This document shows, in pieces, positions 1 through 7,276 of a stretch of DNA of 64,000 nucleotides. Both the position numbers and the translations under genes were made by a program. The notes beneath the pieces were generated by a model. The model had not been told where the DNA came from. It saw only the letters and a program-made list of their open reading frames with translations, and did no database searches. How positions within the stretch are numbered: position 1 is the first letter of the stretch; every line of letters begins with the position of its first letter. This DNA comes from VRUE01 sp963703335 (GTDB lineage Bacteria > Actinomycetota > Thermoleophilia > Solirubrobacterales > 70-9): positions 2,046,001 through 2,110,000 of the forward strand of contig OY969812.1 in NCBI GenBank assembly GCA_963703335.1, read 5' to 3'.

Positions 1-865
1 CCTCGAGCATCGAGCAGGCGTTCTCGCGGCCGCCGCCGATGTTGAAGACCGCCGCCGCACGCGGCTTCCCATGGAAGAGCAGGAAGGCGTCGACCAGGTC
101 GGCGCTGTGGACGTTGTCGCGCACCTGCTTGCCCTCGTAGCCGAAGACGGTGTACGGGTCGCCGGTCACCGTGCACTTCATCAGGTAGGCGAGGAAGCCG
201 TGCAGCTGGGCGCCGGCGTGGTTGGGGCCGGTGAGGCAGCCGGCGCGGAAGCAGACCGTGGGCATGTCGAAGTAGCGACCGTACTCCTGGACGAGCAGGT
301 CGGCCGCCGCCTTCGAGGCGCCGAAGAGGGAATGCAGGGTCAGGTCGATCGACATCGTCGTGTCGACGCCGCCGAACCAGCGATGGTCTTCGGGAAGCTC
401 CAGGCGGCTCTCCAACTCTTCCAGGGGCAGTCGGTTGGGGGTGTCGCCGTAGACCTTGTTGGTTGAGGTGAAGACGAACGTCGCCGTCGGGCAGTGCTTG
501 CGAGTCGCCTCGAGCAGGTTGAGGGTGCCGTTTGCGTTGATCCCGAAGTCCGCCTGAGGGTCGCTTGCTGCCCAATCGTGGGAGGGCTGAGCGGCGGTGT
601 GGACGATCAGCTCGATCTCACCGCCGTCGGCGGCAAAGACCCGCTCAATCCCCTCGCTGTCGCGGATATCGAGGTCGACGGTGCGGAATTGCGAGAGCTC
701 GCGGTTGAGGCGCTCGGTGACGTGCGCGGTTGAGGCCTCCGGGCCGAAGAGCACGGCGCGAGTGTCGTTCTCGATCCCGATCACGTCGTAACCGGCCTCG
801 ACCAAGCGGGCAGCTGACTCGGAGCCGATCAGTCCACCCGATCCTGTGACTATCGCCTTGGGCAT
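1..865 (-). CDS. NAD-dependent epimerase/dehydratase, CDP-paratose 2-epimerase-like (C-terminus cut by window edge)
   Basis: Reading from the ATG at 865 down to base 1 gives 288 open residues with no stop, so the C-terminus lies outside the window. The N-terminus has the Rossmann glycine motif TGSGGLIG (residues 7-14), and the stretch HSLFGASKAAADL aligns to the SDR active site. The usual catalytic tyrosine of YxxxK is phenylalanine here (F181, with K185 kept). Family knowledge: extended SDRs that epimerise or dehydrate nucleotide sugars; this subgroup is usually annotated as CDP-paratose 2-epimerase-like. It lies 21 bases after the next SDR in the same operon, which suggests the two act on the same surface-polysaccharide sugar. 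The exact substrate is unknown. Confidence 0.85.
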   Translation of the reverse strand, partial: MPKAIVTGSGGLIGSESAARLVEAGYDVIGIENDTRAVLFGPEASTAHVTERLNRELSQFRTVDLDIRDSEGIERVFAADGGEIELIVHTAAQPSHDWAASDPQADFGINANGTLNLLEATRKHCPTATFVFTSTNKVYGDTPNRLPLEELESRLELPEDHRWFGGVDTTMSIDLTLHSLFGASKAAADLLVQEYGRYFDMPTVCFRAGCLTGPNHAGAQLHGFLAYLMKCTVTGDPYTVFGYEGKQVRDNVHSADLVDAFLLFHGKPRAAAVFNIGGGRENACSMLE

Positions 866-886
866 TGCTCTATCTGTCCCCTTCCA

Positions 887-1954
887 CTATCGCTGGAAAC
901 CGAGTGCGGCTCGCAATGAGTCCTCGCGTGCAGCCGACCAGTCAAGCAGGTCGGCGAGGACATCGCGCGGGCCACGCCGCGGCCGCCACTCGGTCATCGA
1001 GTGCAACCGCGAGCAGTCGCTGAGGTAGACCGGAACGTCGCCGGGACGGGTCTCCGCCTCGGTCCCAATTGGCACCTCGTTGCCGGTCAGCTCGCGACAA
1101 AGCGCGGTCGTCTCCAGCAGCGAGAGACTGCACTCGCGGCCGCCGCCAACGTTGGCCGTGACGCCGCTCCAGCTCTCCGGGGCGGCGAGCTGCAGATCGA
1201 CCAGATCGACCAGATCGTCGATGTGGAGGAGGTCGCGCACCTGCTTGCCGGAGCCGCCATAACCGATGTAGGAGAGGGGCCGCCCGAACTTGTGGCTGAG
1301 CAGCCACCAGGAGAAGACCCCCTGGTCGACCTTGCCCATCTGCCAGGGCCCAGCGACGACGCCGCAGCGGTTGGTCACCGCGTGCAGCCCGAAAGCGTCG
1401 GCGTACTCTTCGATCAACAGCTCGGCGGCGAGCTTGGTCGCGCCGTAGAGCGTGCGGGCGCCGGCCATCGGGAAGCCCTCGGAGATGCCCCGCTCGCTGG
1501 CGCCGGGGACCGGCTGCTCAGCGCTCAGCTCGAAGCGGTCGGCGGTCTCCTCCAGGCCCAACTCGAGTTGCGGCGCCACCGGGTAGACGCGGCTGGTCGA
1601 GAGAAAGACCAGAAACGCCCCTTGGGCACGGGCGAGCTCAAGGCAGTTGAAGGCGCCGACCAGATTCGTTTGGACCGAGTAGGAGGTGTCGGCGAAGCCG
1701 GCCAGCACCGAGGGCTCCGCCGAACACTCGACCATCGCGTCGAAATCGCCGGCGGCGGCCAGGTCAGTCGGCTCGCGTACGTCGCCGTGCACGAACTCGG
1801 CGCCTGCCTCGCGCAGCCGCGACAGGTTGAGCTCCGAGCCGCGCCGCATCAGGTTGTCGAGGACGACGATCTCCCAGTCTCCGTGCCGCGCTGCCAGCTC
1901 GACCGCGAGGTTGCCGCCGACGAAGCCAGCACCGCCTGTGACGAGGACCCGCAT
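887..1954 (-). CDS. NAD-dependent epimerase/dehydratase, CDP-paratose 2-epimerase-like
   Basis: A 355-residue extended SDR. It has the glycine motif GGAGFVGG (residues 7-14) and an intact YGATK (Y170, K174). The later stretch ending in GKQVRDLLHIDDLVD is typical of RfbE/CDP-paratose-2-epimerase-type enzymes. Expected role: cytoplasmic interconversion of a nucleotide-activated deoxysugar or hexose before glycosyl transfer. It lies 4 bases after the stop of the upstream unassigned gene and is followed by a second, tyrosine-less SDR, so the pair may form a heteromeric or sequential step. Substrate assignment is inference; the SDR fold and active site are directly visible. Confidence 0.85.
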   Translation of the reverse strand: MRVLVTGGAGFVGGNLAVELAARHGDWEIVVLDNLMRRGSELNLSRLREAGAEFVHGDVREPTDLAAAGDFDAMVECSAEPSVLAGFADTSYSVQTNLVGAFNCLELARAQGAFLVFLSTSRVYPVAPQLELGLEETADRFELSAEQPVPGASERGISEGFPMAGARTLYGATKLAAELLIEEYADAFGLHAVTNRCGVVAGPWQMGKVDQGVFSWWLLSHKFGRPLSYIGYGGSGKQVRDLLHIDDLVDLVDLQLAAPESWSGVTANVGGGRECSLSLLETTALCRELTGNEVPIGTEAETRPGDVPVYLSDCSRLHSMTEWRPRRGPRDVLADLLDWSAAREDSLRAALGFQR

Positions 1955-1958
1955 CCGA

Positions 1959-2675
1959 TCAGATCAGGACTTCGCGGTCGATCACCAAGCGATGAACCTG
2001 CTGGCGCAGGAACCACTTGGCACGAATGCTCGCGCTGTTGTACGGGATGTCGATCGAGGCGCTGCGGCCGATGAAGTAGGGAAGCTCCTTGAACGGTCGG
2101 AAATCGTGTCCGGCGCCGAGCGCCCGAAGCATGCGGCGAGCCGCAATGTGCTCGAAGCAAATCTCCGGCTCTGCGATCTCCTCTCCCATTCCGGTGAAGT
2201 ACTCGAGGAACAGGTCTCTTGATGCGCCAAAGAACCGGCTATCCATGTGAGCGAGGGATGGCACGATTGCGGCGCATATCCCGTCGGTGCCGTCGAGCGA
2301 GGGCAAGCATTTGCCGATGTTGTGAACGTACAGCCTTCCTGTGCACTTGAAGATCCAGTCGCAGCCTTGGGCGAGCTCGCTGGCCGCGAAGTCGTCGACG
2401 ATTCCAGCCTCACCAACGCTCTTGCCTTCGTCGGACCCGCGGTCCTCGCATTGCAGAACATGAACGGGTCGGCCGAGCCGTTCCCCAACCTCGGAGAAGC
2501 CAGACGCGGGCCAGTTCGAGTTCTCGGCGACGACTATCGACCAGCTCTGGGGGAGCTCTTCGCACCAGCGAGCGAGCGCATCGAGGTATTTCGCCTCCCG
2601 TTCGTGCGGATCGCGGAGCTTCAGAGCCGGTGTGTCTCCGGGCGAAACGGTGGCCGTCAGCAGCAGTACGTTCAA
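1959..2675 (-). CDS. Unassigned protein of polysaccharide operon, possible glycosyltransferase-like
   Basis: A 238-residue soluble protein with no signal peptide. Its start overlaps the stop of the epimerase gene above it in a four-base ATGA (2672-2675), so the two are translationally coupled. The segment WIFKCTGRLYVHN resembles stretches in capsular biosynthesis proteins of the WavE or GT-A-like type, and the N-terminus LLLTATVSP followed by a charged helix fits a nucleotide-sugar-binding fold, but no diagnostic DxD motif can be named with confidence. Context argues for transfer or modification of a sugar in the same polymer. The function is not recognised; the gene itself is supported by operon position and coding bias. 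Confidence 0.7.
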   Translation of the reverse strand: MNVLLLTATVSPGDTPALKLRDPHEREAKYLDALARWCEELPQSWSIVVAENSNWPASGFSEVGERLGRPVHVLQCEDRGSDEGKSVGEAGIVDDFAASELAQGCDWIFKCTGRLYVHNIGKCLPSLDGTDGICAAIVPSLAHMDSRFFGASRDLFLEYFTGMGEEIAEPEICFEHIAARRMLRALGAGHDFRPFKELPYFIGRSASIDIPYNSASIRAKWFLRQQVHRLVIDREVLI

Positions 2676-3670
2676 CCGGTTACCGCGAGCTCGCGCTCGA
2701 CTTCAGCGCGAATCCAGGCATAGGTTTTCTCCAGGCCATCCCGGAGAGAGATCGAGGGCTCCCAGCCATACGTCTCGCGGATCAGCGTGTTGTCGGAGTT
2801 GCGACCGCGCACTCCCTGGGGCGCATCCAGCTTGTACTGGCGCTCGAGCTCGATACCGGCGATGCCCTCGACGACGTCGACGAGCTGGTTGATCGTCACC
2901 AGCTCAGAGCTGCCGAGGTTGATCGGCTCGACCGGCTGCCCTTCGGCAATCATCAGGGTGCCCTTCACGCAGTCGTCTATGTACATAAAACTGCGGGTTT
3001 GCTTGCCGTCGCCCCAGATCTCGATTTGCCCCGAGTTCGTCAGCTCCGCTTCGGCGACCTTGCGGCAGATCGCCGCCGGAGCCTTCTCGCGCCCGCCGCT
3101 CCAGGTTCCGTGCGGGCCGTAGGCGTTGTGGTATCGCGCCACCCTCGTCTCCAGCCCGAAGTCCTCCATGAAGTGCCTGCACATGCGCTCGCTGAACAGC
3201 TTCTCCCAGCCATAGCCGTCCTCGGGCATCGCCGGGTAGGCATCGGCCTCGGCGAGCGGCTGTACCTCCGGAGTGTCCTGCTTGCCCGCGGTGTAGACGC
3301 AGGCGGAGGAGGAGTAGAAGAAGCGCTCAACGCCGGCATCGCGGGCGGCAACCAGCATGTGGGTGGAAGGGAGCACCGAGAGCATGCAAAGCGCCTTGTT
3401 TCCCTCGATGAAGCCCATCCCGCCCATGTCGCAGGCGAGGTTGAAAACCTCTCCGGCCCCCTCGGCGGCGTCTCGGCAAGCCTCCAGAAGCGAGAGGTCG
3501 AGGACCCGATTGTCGGCCTCTGGAAAGACCTGGTACCAGTCCTCGAGCGGCTTGCAGTCGACCGAGCGGACATCGCGCCCCTGGCGCAACAACTCGCCGA
3601 CCAAATGGCCGCCGATGAAGCCCCCTCCGCCGGCGACGACTACCGGCTTTTCCCTGCTGGATTCAGGCAT
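2672..3670 (-). CDS. GDP-mannose 3,5-epimerase-like SDR
   Basis: I place the start at the ATG at 3670, giving 332 residues. The upstream in-frame extension to 3769 overlaps the preceding gene and lacks SDR character. Features: glycine motif AGGGGFIG (residues 13-20), a DMGGMGFI segment, SSSACVY with the candidate catalytic cysteine C124, YGWEK (Y153, K157), and GGREKAPAAICRK. These match the GDP-mannose 3,5-epimerase family known from plant ascorbate synthesis, where a Cys/Lys pair and the Tyr act together. The product would be GDP-L-galactose or GDP-L-gulose, here probably a building block of the surface polymer. Bacterial members exist but often have untested substrates, so the reaction is a good inference, not proof. 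Confidence 0.85.
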   Translation of the reverse strand: MPESSREKPVVVAGGGGFIGGHLVGELLRQGRDVRSVDCKPLEDWYQVFPEADNRVLDLSLLEACRDAAEGAGEVFNLACDMGGMGFIEGNKALCMLSVLPSTHMLVAARDAGVERFFYSSSACVYTAGKQDTPEVQPLAEADAYPAMPEDGYGWEKLFSERMCRHFMEDFGLETRVARYHNAYGPHGTWSGGREKAPAAICRKVAEAELTNSGQIEIWGDGKQTRSFMYIDDCVKGTLMIAEGQPVEPINLGSSELVTINQLVDVVEGIAGIELERQYKLDAPQGVRGRNSDNTLIRETYGWEPSISLRDGLEKTYAWIRAEVERELAVTG

Positions 3671-3722
3671 CGCGCCATAATAAAGGTCCACGATGATGGG
3701 CTCGGCGCCCTCCGAGAGCCCA

Positions 3723-4658
3723 CTATCCGGAGCGGTAGCGATGCCTGCGCAGCGAGAGCGCATCGACAAGTGAGATGTCGAGGACTCCGTCCGCGGGGAT
3801 CAATCGTCGCTGGGTGTGCCTGCCGGCATGCCACCCACGCAGCCTTCCGCGCAGGCCCTGGGTCGTACGCCGCATGGCGACCTGGCCGGCGCAGATGAAC
3901 GCCTCAGCGGCGAGGGCCCGGGCCAGCAGCACCGGCCGGTGGCCGAAGCCGTAGGTGCGCAGCAGGTAGCCGCGGCTCCAGCCGGTCATCGCGTACTTGC
4001 GCGCGCTGTTTGCCCCCAGCGTTTCCGAATAGGCGTGCAGGCCCCGCGCCGCGGGCGCGAGCCGGCAGACGCTGCCGGCAAGCCGCATGCGCAGGGCTAG
4101 ATCAAGATCCTCGTAGTAGAGGAAGATCCTCTCGTCGAAGCCGCCGACCCGCTCGAAGGCGGCGCGCCGGTACAGCGCCGCGCCGCCCGTTGGTCCAAGC
4201 GGATCGGCTGCCGAGTCGAGGGCGGTCACCGCCTCTCCGCTCAGGTAGTCGAATCCAAGCAGGGTCCTGTCCGCGACGACCCCCGCTGAATCGATTCGCT
4301 CTGGCTCGCGCTCCCGCAGCAGCACGGCGGCCACCGAATCGACCCCCGGCTCGAGGGCGTCGAGCAGCCCCGCGACGAATCCCGGTTCGACCGTGACGTC
4401 GTCGTTGAGGAGGACGATCGGGTCACCGGGCTCTTCGCGGACGGCCCGGTTGAGCGCCGTCCCGAAACCCAAGTTCGAGCCGAGCGGCACCACCCGAACC
4501 CAGGGAAAGCGCTCTCGTACGAGGGTCGCGGCGAGACCCTGCTCGCTGTTGTCGGCGATCACCACCTCCGGCCGGGGATCCTGCCGCGCCAACGCCTCGA
4601 TGGTGCGGGCCAGGCGCTCGCCTGCGTGCAGCGTCGGGATGTAGATGGTCGGCCGCAA
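3723..4658 (-). CDS. Glycosyltransferase family 2
   Basis: GT-A fold transferase that should add a sugar to the growing lipid-linked unit on the inner face of the membrane. The reading frame is open to 4784, but the extra N-terminus only reads through the end of the gene above it. I choose the TTG at 4658, preceded by AAGGG at a suitable distance; the protein then begins LRPTIYIPTLHAGERL. The sequence shows an acceptor/nucleotide-binding core (VVIADNSEQG), the metal-binding LLNDDVTVEPGF, and GGFDERIFLYYEDLDLALRM, the WbbL/rhamnosyltransferase-type signature. It sits 10 bases after the upstream GT gene. Specificity could be rhamnosyl given the rml genes nearby; this is inference. Confidence 0.85.
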   Translation of the reverse strand: MRPTIYIPTLHAGERLARTIEALARQDPRPEVVIADNSEQGLAATLVRERFPWVRVVPLGSNLGFGTALNRAVREEPGDPIVLLNDDVTVEPGFVAGLLDALEPGVDSVAAVLLREREPERIDSAGVVADRTLLGFDYLSGEAVTALDSAADPLGPTGGAALYRRAAFERVGGFDERIFLYYEDLDLALRMRLAGSVCRLAPAARGLHAYSETLGANSARKYAMTGWSRGYLLRTYGFGHRPVLLARALAAEAFICAGQVAMRRTTQGLRGRLRGWHAGRHTQRRLIPADGVLDISLVDALSLRRHRYRSG

Positions 4659-4668
4659 GTGCCCTTGC

Positions 4669-5802
4669 TCAGCCGAGACCGAACGCTTCGCGGACCGAGA
4701 CGGCGAACCTGTCGCCGTGTACCTCCTCGGCGTATCGGCGCAGATTGTCCTCGAAGCGAGCCGGCGCCTCCGGGTCGAGGGCAAGATCGAGAATGGCCTG
4801 GCGTATCGCCTGCGGATCGTCGGGATCGAGCGTAAGGCCCAGGCCGTGGCGCTCCACCAATTTCCCCGCGACGTTGTCGTTTCCGACCACCACCGGGGTG
4901 CGCGCGTTCGCTGCCTCGATCAGCACCCGCGAGCCGGGTGCCCTGCGCCAGCCAAAGGAGAGCAGCGCACACCTGGAGCGCCCCATCTGCTCCATCGCGC
5001 TCGCGAAGGGAACCCGGCGCTGGTCGGTCGCGAGGCGTATGCCGGAGTCCTCCAACTGCGCCAGGTATCCGTCGATCTGGCCACGGCTCTCCGGAGCGAC
5101 GGCACCGAATATCGTCAGCGGCAACCCGTCGCAGCCCTCCGAGAGCGCCACCGCGAGCCGGTCAAGGCCCTTGCGCTCGTCGATGTAGCCGAACATGAAG
5201 CACCCCTCGCGCTCCGCTGCCGGGCGCGGCACCGGCTGCACCTCGAGACGGGGCTCGGCGAGCCAGCGGGCGGGCGCGCCGCGCTTTCGCTCCCACCGCT
5301 TCACTGCCTCGACGTCGAGTCCGAAGAGAACGTGCGCGTCGCGCCGGCGACGCCAGCGAGCCAGGCTCAGCTCCTTGACGAGCGCCTGGCCGCGCTCCTT
5401 TGGTGATAGCGGCAGGCCGTAGGAGCCCGGTAGCTGAGCGATGGCCAGCATCACGAAGATGCTCACCTTGCAGGGGAAGCGGGGCGCTCCGGCGAGCCAG
5501 CGCAAGATCGGGTCGGCGAAGAGCACGACGACGTGGTCCGGTTGGGTCTGCGCGACAGCTTCGCGCAGCAGCTCGAGCTCTCTTCGCGCGAGGCTGGCCT
5601 TGTCCAGCCCGGGCTCCGCACCGGGGCGCGGGCGGGGCTCGCCGAGCGAGTGCACCGCGAATCCAGTCGCGTTCAACTCGTCGATTACCGGATCGGAAAC
5701 CGCCACCACCACATCGGCTTGCTGTGCGAGGGCGTCGGCGAAGGCCTGGGCGTAGAAGTTGTGGTGCCCGCCCGCGTTCCAATCGAAAAGACAGATCTTC
5801 AT
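4669..5802 (-). CDS. Glycosyltransferase, GT-B type (family 1/4-like)
   Basis: A 377-residue soluble protein beginning MKICLFDWNAGGHHNFY. The early GGHH stretch and the C-terminal half (GYIDERKGLDRLAVAL, then RVLIEAANARTPVVVGNDNVAGKLVE) fit a GT-B enzyme in which the second Rossmann domain binds the nucleotide sugar. Its start overlaps the flippase stop in a four-base ATGA (5799-5802). It belongs to the same minus-strand operon and probably adds one residue of the repeat unit. The acidic pair typical of family 4 is not obvious, so the family number is uncertain, but GT-B character is well supported. Confidence 0.8.
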   Translation of the reverse strand: MKICLFDWNAGGHHNFYAQAFADALAQQADVVVAVSDPVIDELNATGFAVHSLGEPRPRPGAEPGLDKASLARRELELLREAVAQTQPDHVVVLFADPILRWLAGAPRFPCKVSIFVMLAIAQLPGSYGLPLSPKERGQALVKELSLARWRRRRDAHVLFGLDVEAVKRWERKRGAPARWLAEPRLEVQPVPRPAAEREGCFMFGYIDERKGLDRLAVALSEGCDGLPLTIFGAVAPESRGQIDGYLAQLEDSGIRLATDQRRVPFASAMEQMGRSRCALLSFGWRRAPGSRVLIEAANARTPVVVGNDNVAGKLVERHGLGLTLDPDDPQAIRQAILDLALDPEAPARFEDNLRRYAEEVHGDRFAVSVREAFGLG

Positions 5803-7193
5803 GCGTTCCTTCCCCTGCGCAGCACCGGACGGGCGAGGCCGATCAGGTCGCGCAGATCGCGGCGCGCGAATATCGCCTCGAGGGCCAGCCAGACGACAAC
5901 GACGGTGACAATAGCTAGGGCCAGGCCCGCGAGGTTGTCGGCGAAGTCGAGCGCCTGCGCCACGCAGGCCGCCGCCGCCGCGATCAGCAGCGACCTACCG
6001 ACGGAGGTCAGGGAGCTGCGGACCTGGGGATGTACGCCGAGGGCCATCACGATCGTGGCGGCAATGCTGGACATCGCGAGGGCAATTCCCACGCCGGTCT
6101 CCTGCAGCGTCCCCACAAGCGCTGCGGCGAGTGCGCAGAGAATGATCGTTTCGACCGTGGCGCTTGCGATCGTCACGTTCGGCTTCCCCTCGGCGAGCAC
6201 GTAGCTGATCATCGTCGCGAGCGCGCTCGCCGCCAGCATCATGCCGATCGAGCCGATCGCGACGATATCCGTCGTCGGCAGCCACGTCTTTCCCAGCAGT
6301 ACGACGATCAGCGGCTGAGCAGCCCCTGCCACCAGGGCGAGCGGCAATCCGGCCAAGGTCGCCGTCAGGACCATAATCTTGGCGGCGCGGCCGGGACGGC
6401 GGTCGCCATCGCGCGAGAGGGTGGGAAACGACACTCGCCCTACCGCGGAGGTGAGGGCGATGGGGAACGAGAAGAGGCGCTTCGCCATTGCATAGAAGCC
6501 GGCCATCGAGGTTCCGCCAATCGCTGCGAGCAGGCCGACGAACCCGAGTTCCTTGAGCAAATAGATGCCTTGCAGCGCGGTGACGCGCAGGCCAAAACCG
6601 GTGAGGGGTCGCACCTGCGCGAGATCGATTCTGGGCCGGCTCGCCAAAGGCTGAATCAGCCACGCTGCCGCTGCCCCCGCAGCCCCGCCTGCCGGCACCG
6701 CACCGGCCAAGCTGAACGCTCCCCAGCCCGCCAGGGCCCCGCCGAGCGCGAAGAGGTTGAAGGTGATTGTGTCGACCGTCTCGATGATCGCCACCGAGCT
6801 GAACTTCAACTTTCGCTCCAGCAGCACCATCGGGGTGGCACGAGCGGCGTAGAAGGGCATTGCGGCGAGGGCTACGGCGACTACCCCCGTTGTCTTGTCG
6901 GTGCCCGCTATAGCCGGCACCAGCAGGAACCCCACGGCCAGGGCTACGACCGCCAAGCCACTCGAAAGAACCAGCATGATCCCCGCGACAGCGGCCTGCA
7001 GCTCGACGGAGGGTTCCTCTTCGAGTCCGACCAGCGCAGCCGGTAGGCCGAGCTCGGCGACGCGCTGCCCCACCAGCTGGACTGCCAGCGCGATCGCGAA
7101 GAGGCCGTAGTCGGCCGGGGTCAGTATCCGTGCCAGTAGGACGGTTACGCCAGCCGTGACCAGCTGCAGGCCGAGGGTCCGTCCAACGAGCAC
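5799..7193 (-). CDS. Wzx-like polysaccharide flippase (MOP superfamily)
   Basis: A 464-residue polytopic membrane protein with about a dozen hydrophobic helices. The N-terminal block (LVTAGVTVLLARILTPADYG followed by LFAIA) is characteristic of oligosaccharide flippases of the Wzx/PST type. A GTG at 7193 is the only plausible start: upstream the frame is closed by a stop inside the preceding gene and has no other start codon. Expected role: moving the undecaprenyl-linked repeat unit from the inner to the outer face of the cytoplasmic membrane. It follows the polymerase gene by 83 bases and overlaps the next glycosyltransferase gene by four. Confidence 0.88.
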   Translation of the reverse strand: MLVGRTLGLQLVTAGVTVLLARILTPADYGLFAIALAVQLVGQRVAELGLPAALVGLEEEPSVELQAAVAGIMLVLSSGLAVVALAVGFLLVPAIAGTDKTTGVVAVALAAMPFYAARATPMVLLERKLKFSSVAIIETVDTITFNLFALGGALAGWGAFSLAGAVPAGGAAGAAAAWLIQPLASRPRIDLAQVRPLTGFGLRVTALQGIYLLKELGFVGLLAAIGGTSMAGFYAMAKRLFSFPIALTSAVGRVSFPTLSRDGDRRPGRAAKIMVLTATLAGLPLALVAGAAQPLIVVLLGKTWLPTTDIVAIGSIGMMLAASALATMISYVLAEGKPNVTIASATVETIILCALAAALVGTLQETGVGIALAMSSIAATIVMALGVHPQVRSSLTSVGRSLLIAAAAACVAQALDFADNLAGLALAIVTVVVVWLALEAIFARRDLRDLIGLARPVLRRGRNA

Positions 7194-7276
7194 GCCGACG
7201 CCCCGAGCGGCGGTTACGCCGAGGGCGGGCTCGGGCGGTTGCGCCGCCTCGAATTGCTCTGGATTGCCGGGTGCCT

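Noticed and set aside
2672..3769. Longer start of the GDP-mannose epimerase-like gene at 3769
   Set aside because: The extra 33 residues overlap the upstream glycosyltransferase gene and lack SDR homology; the ATG at 3670 leads directly into the Rossmann strand.
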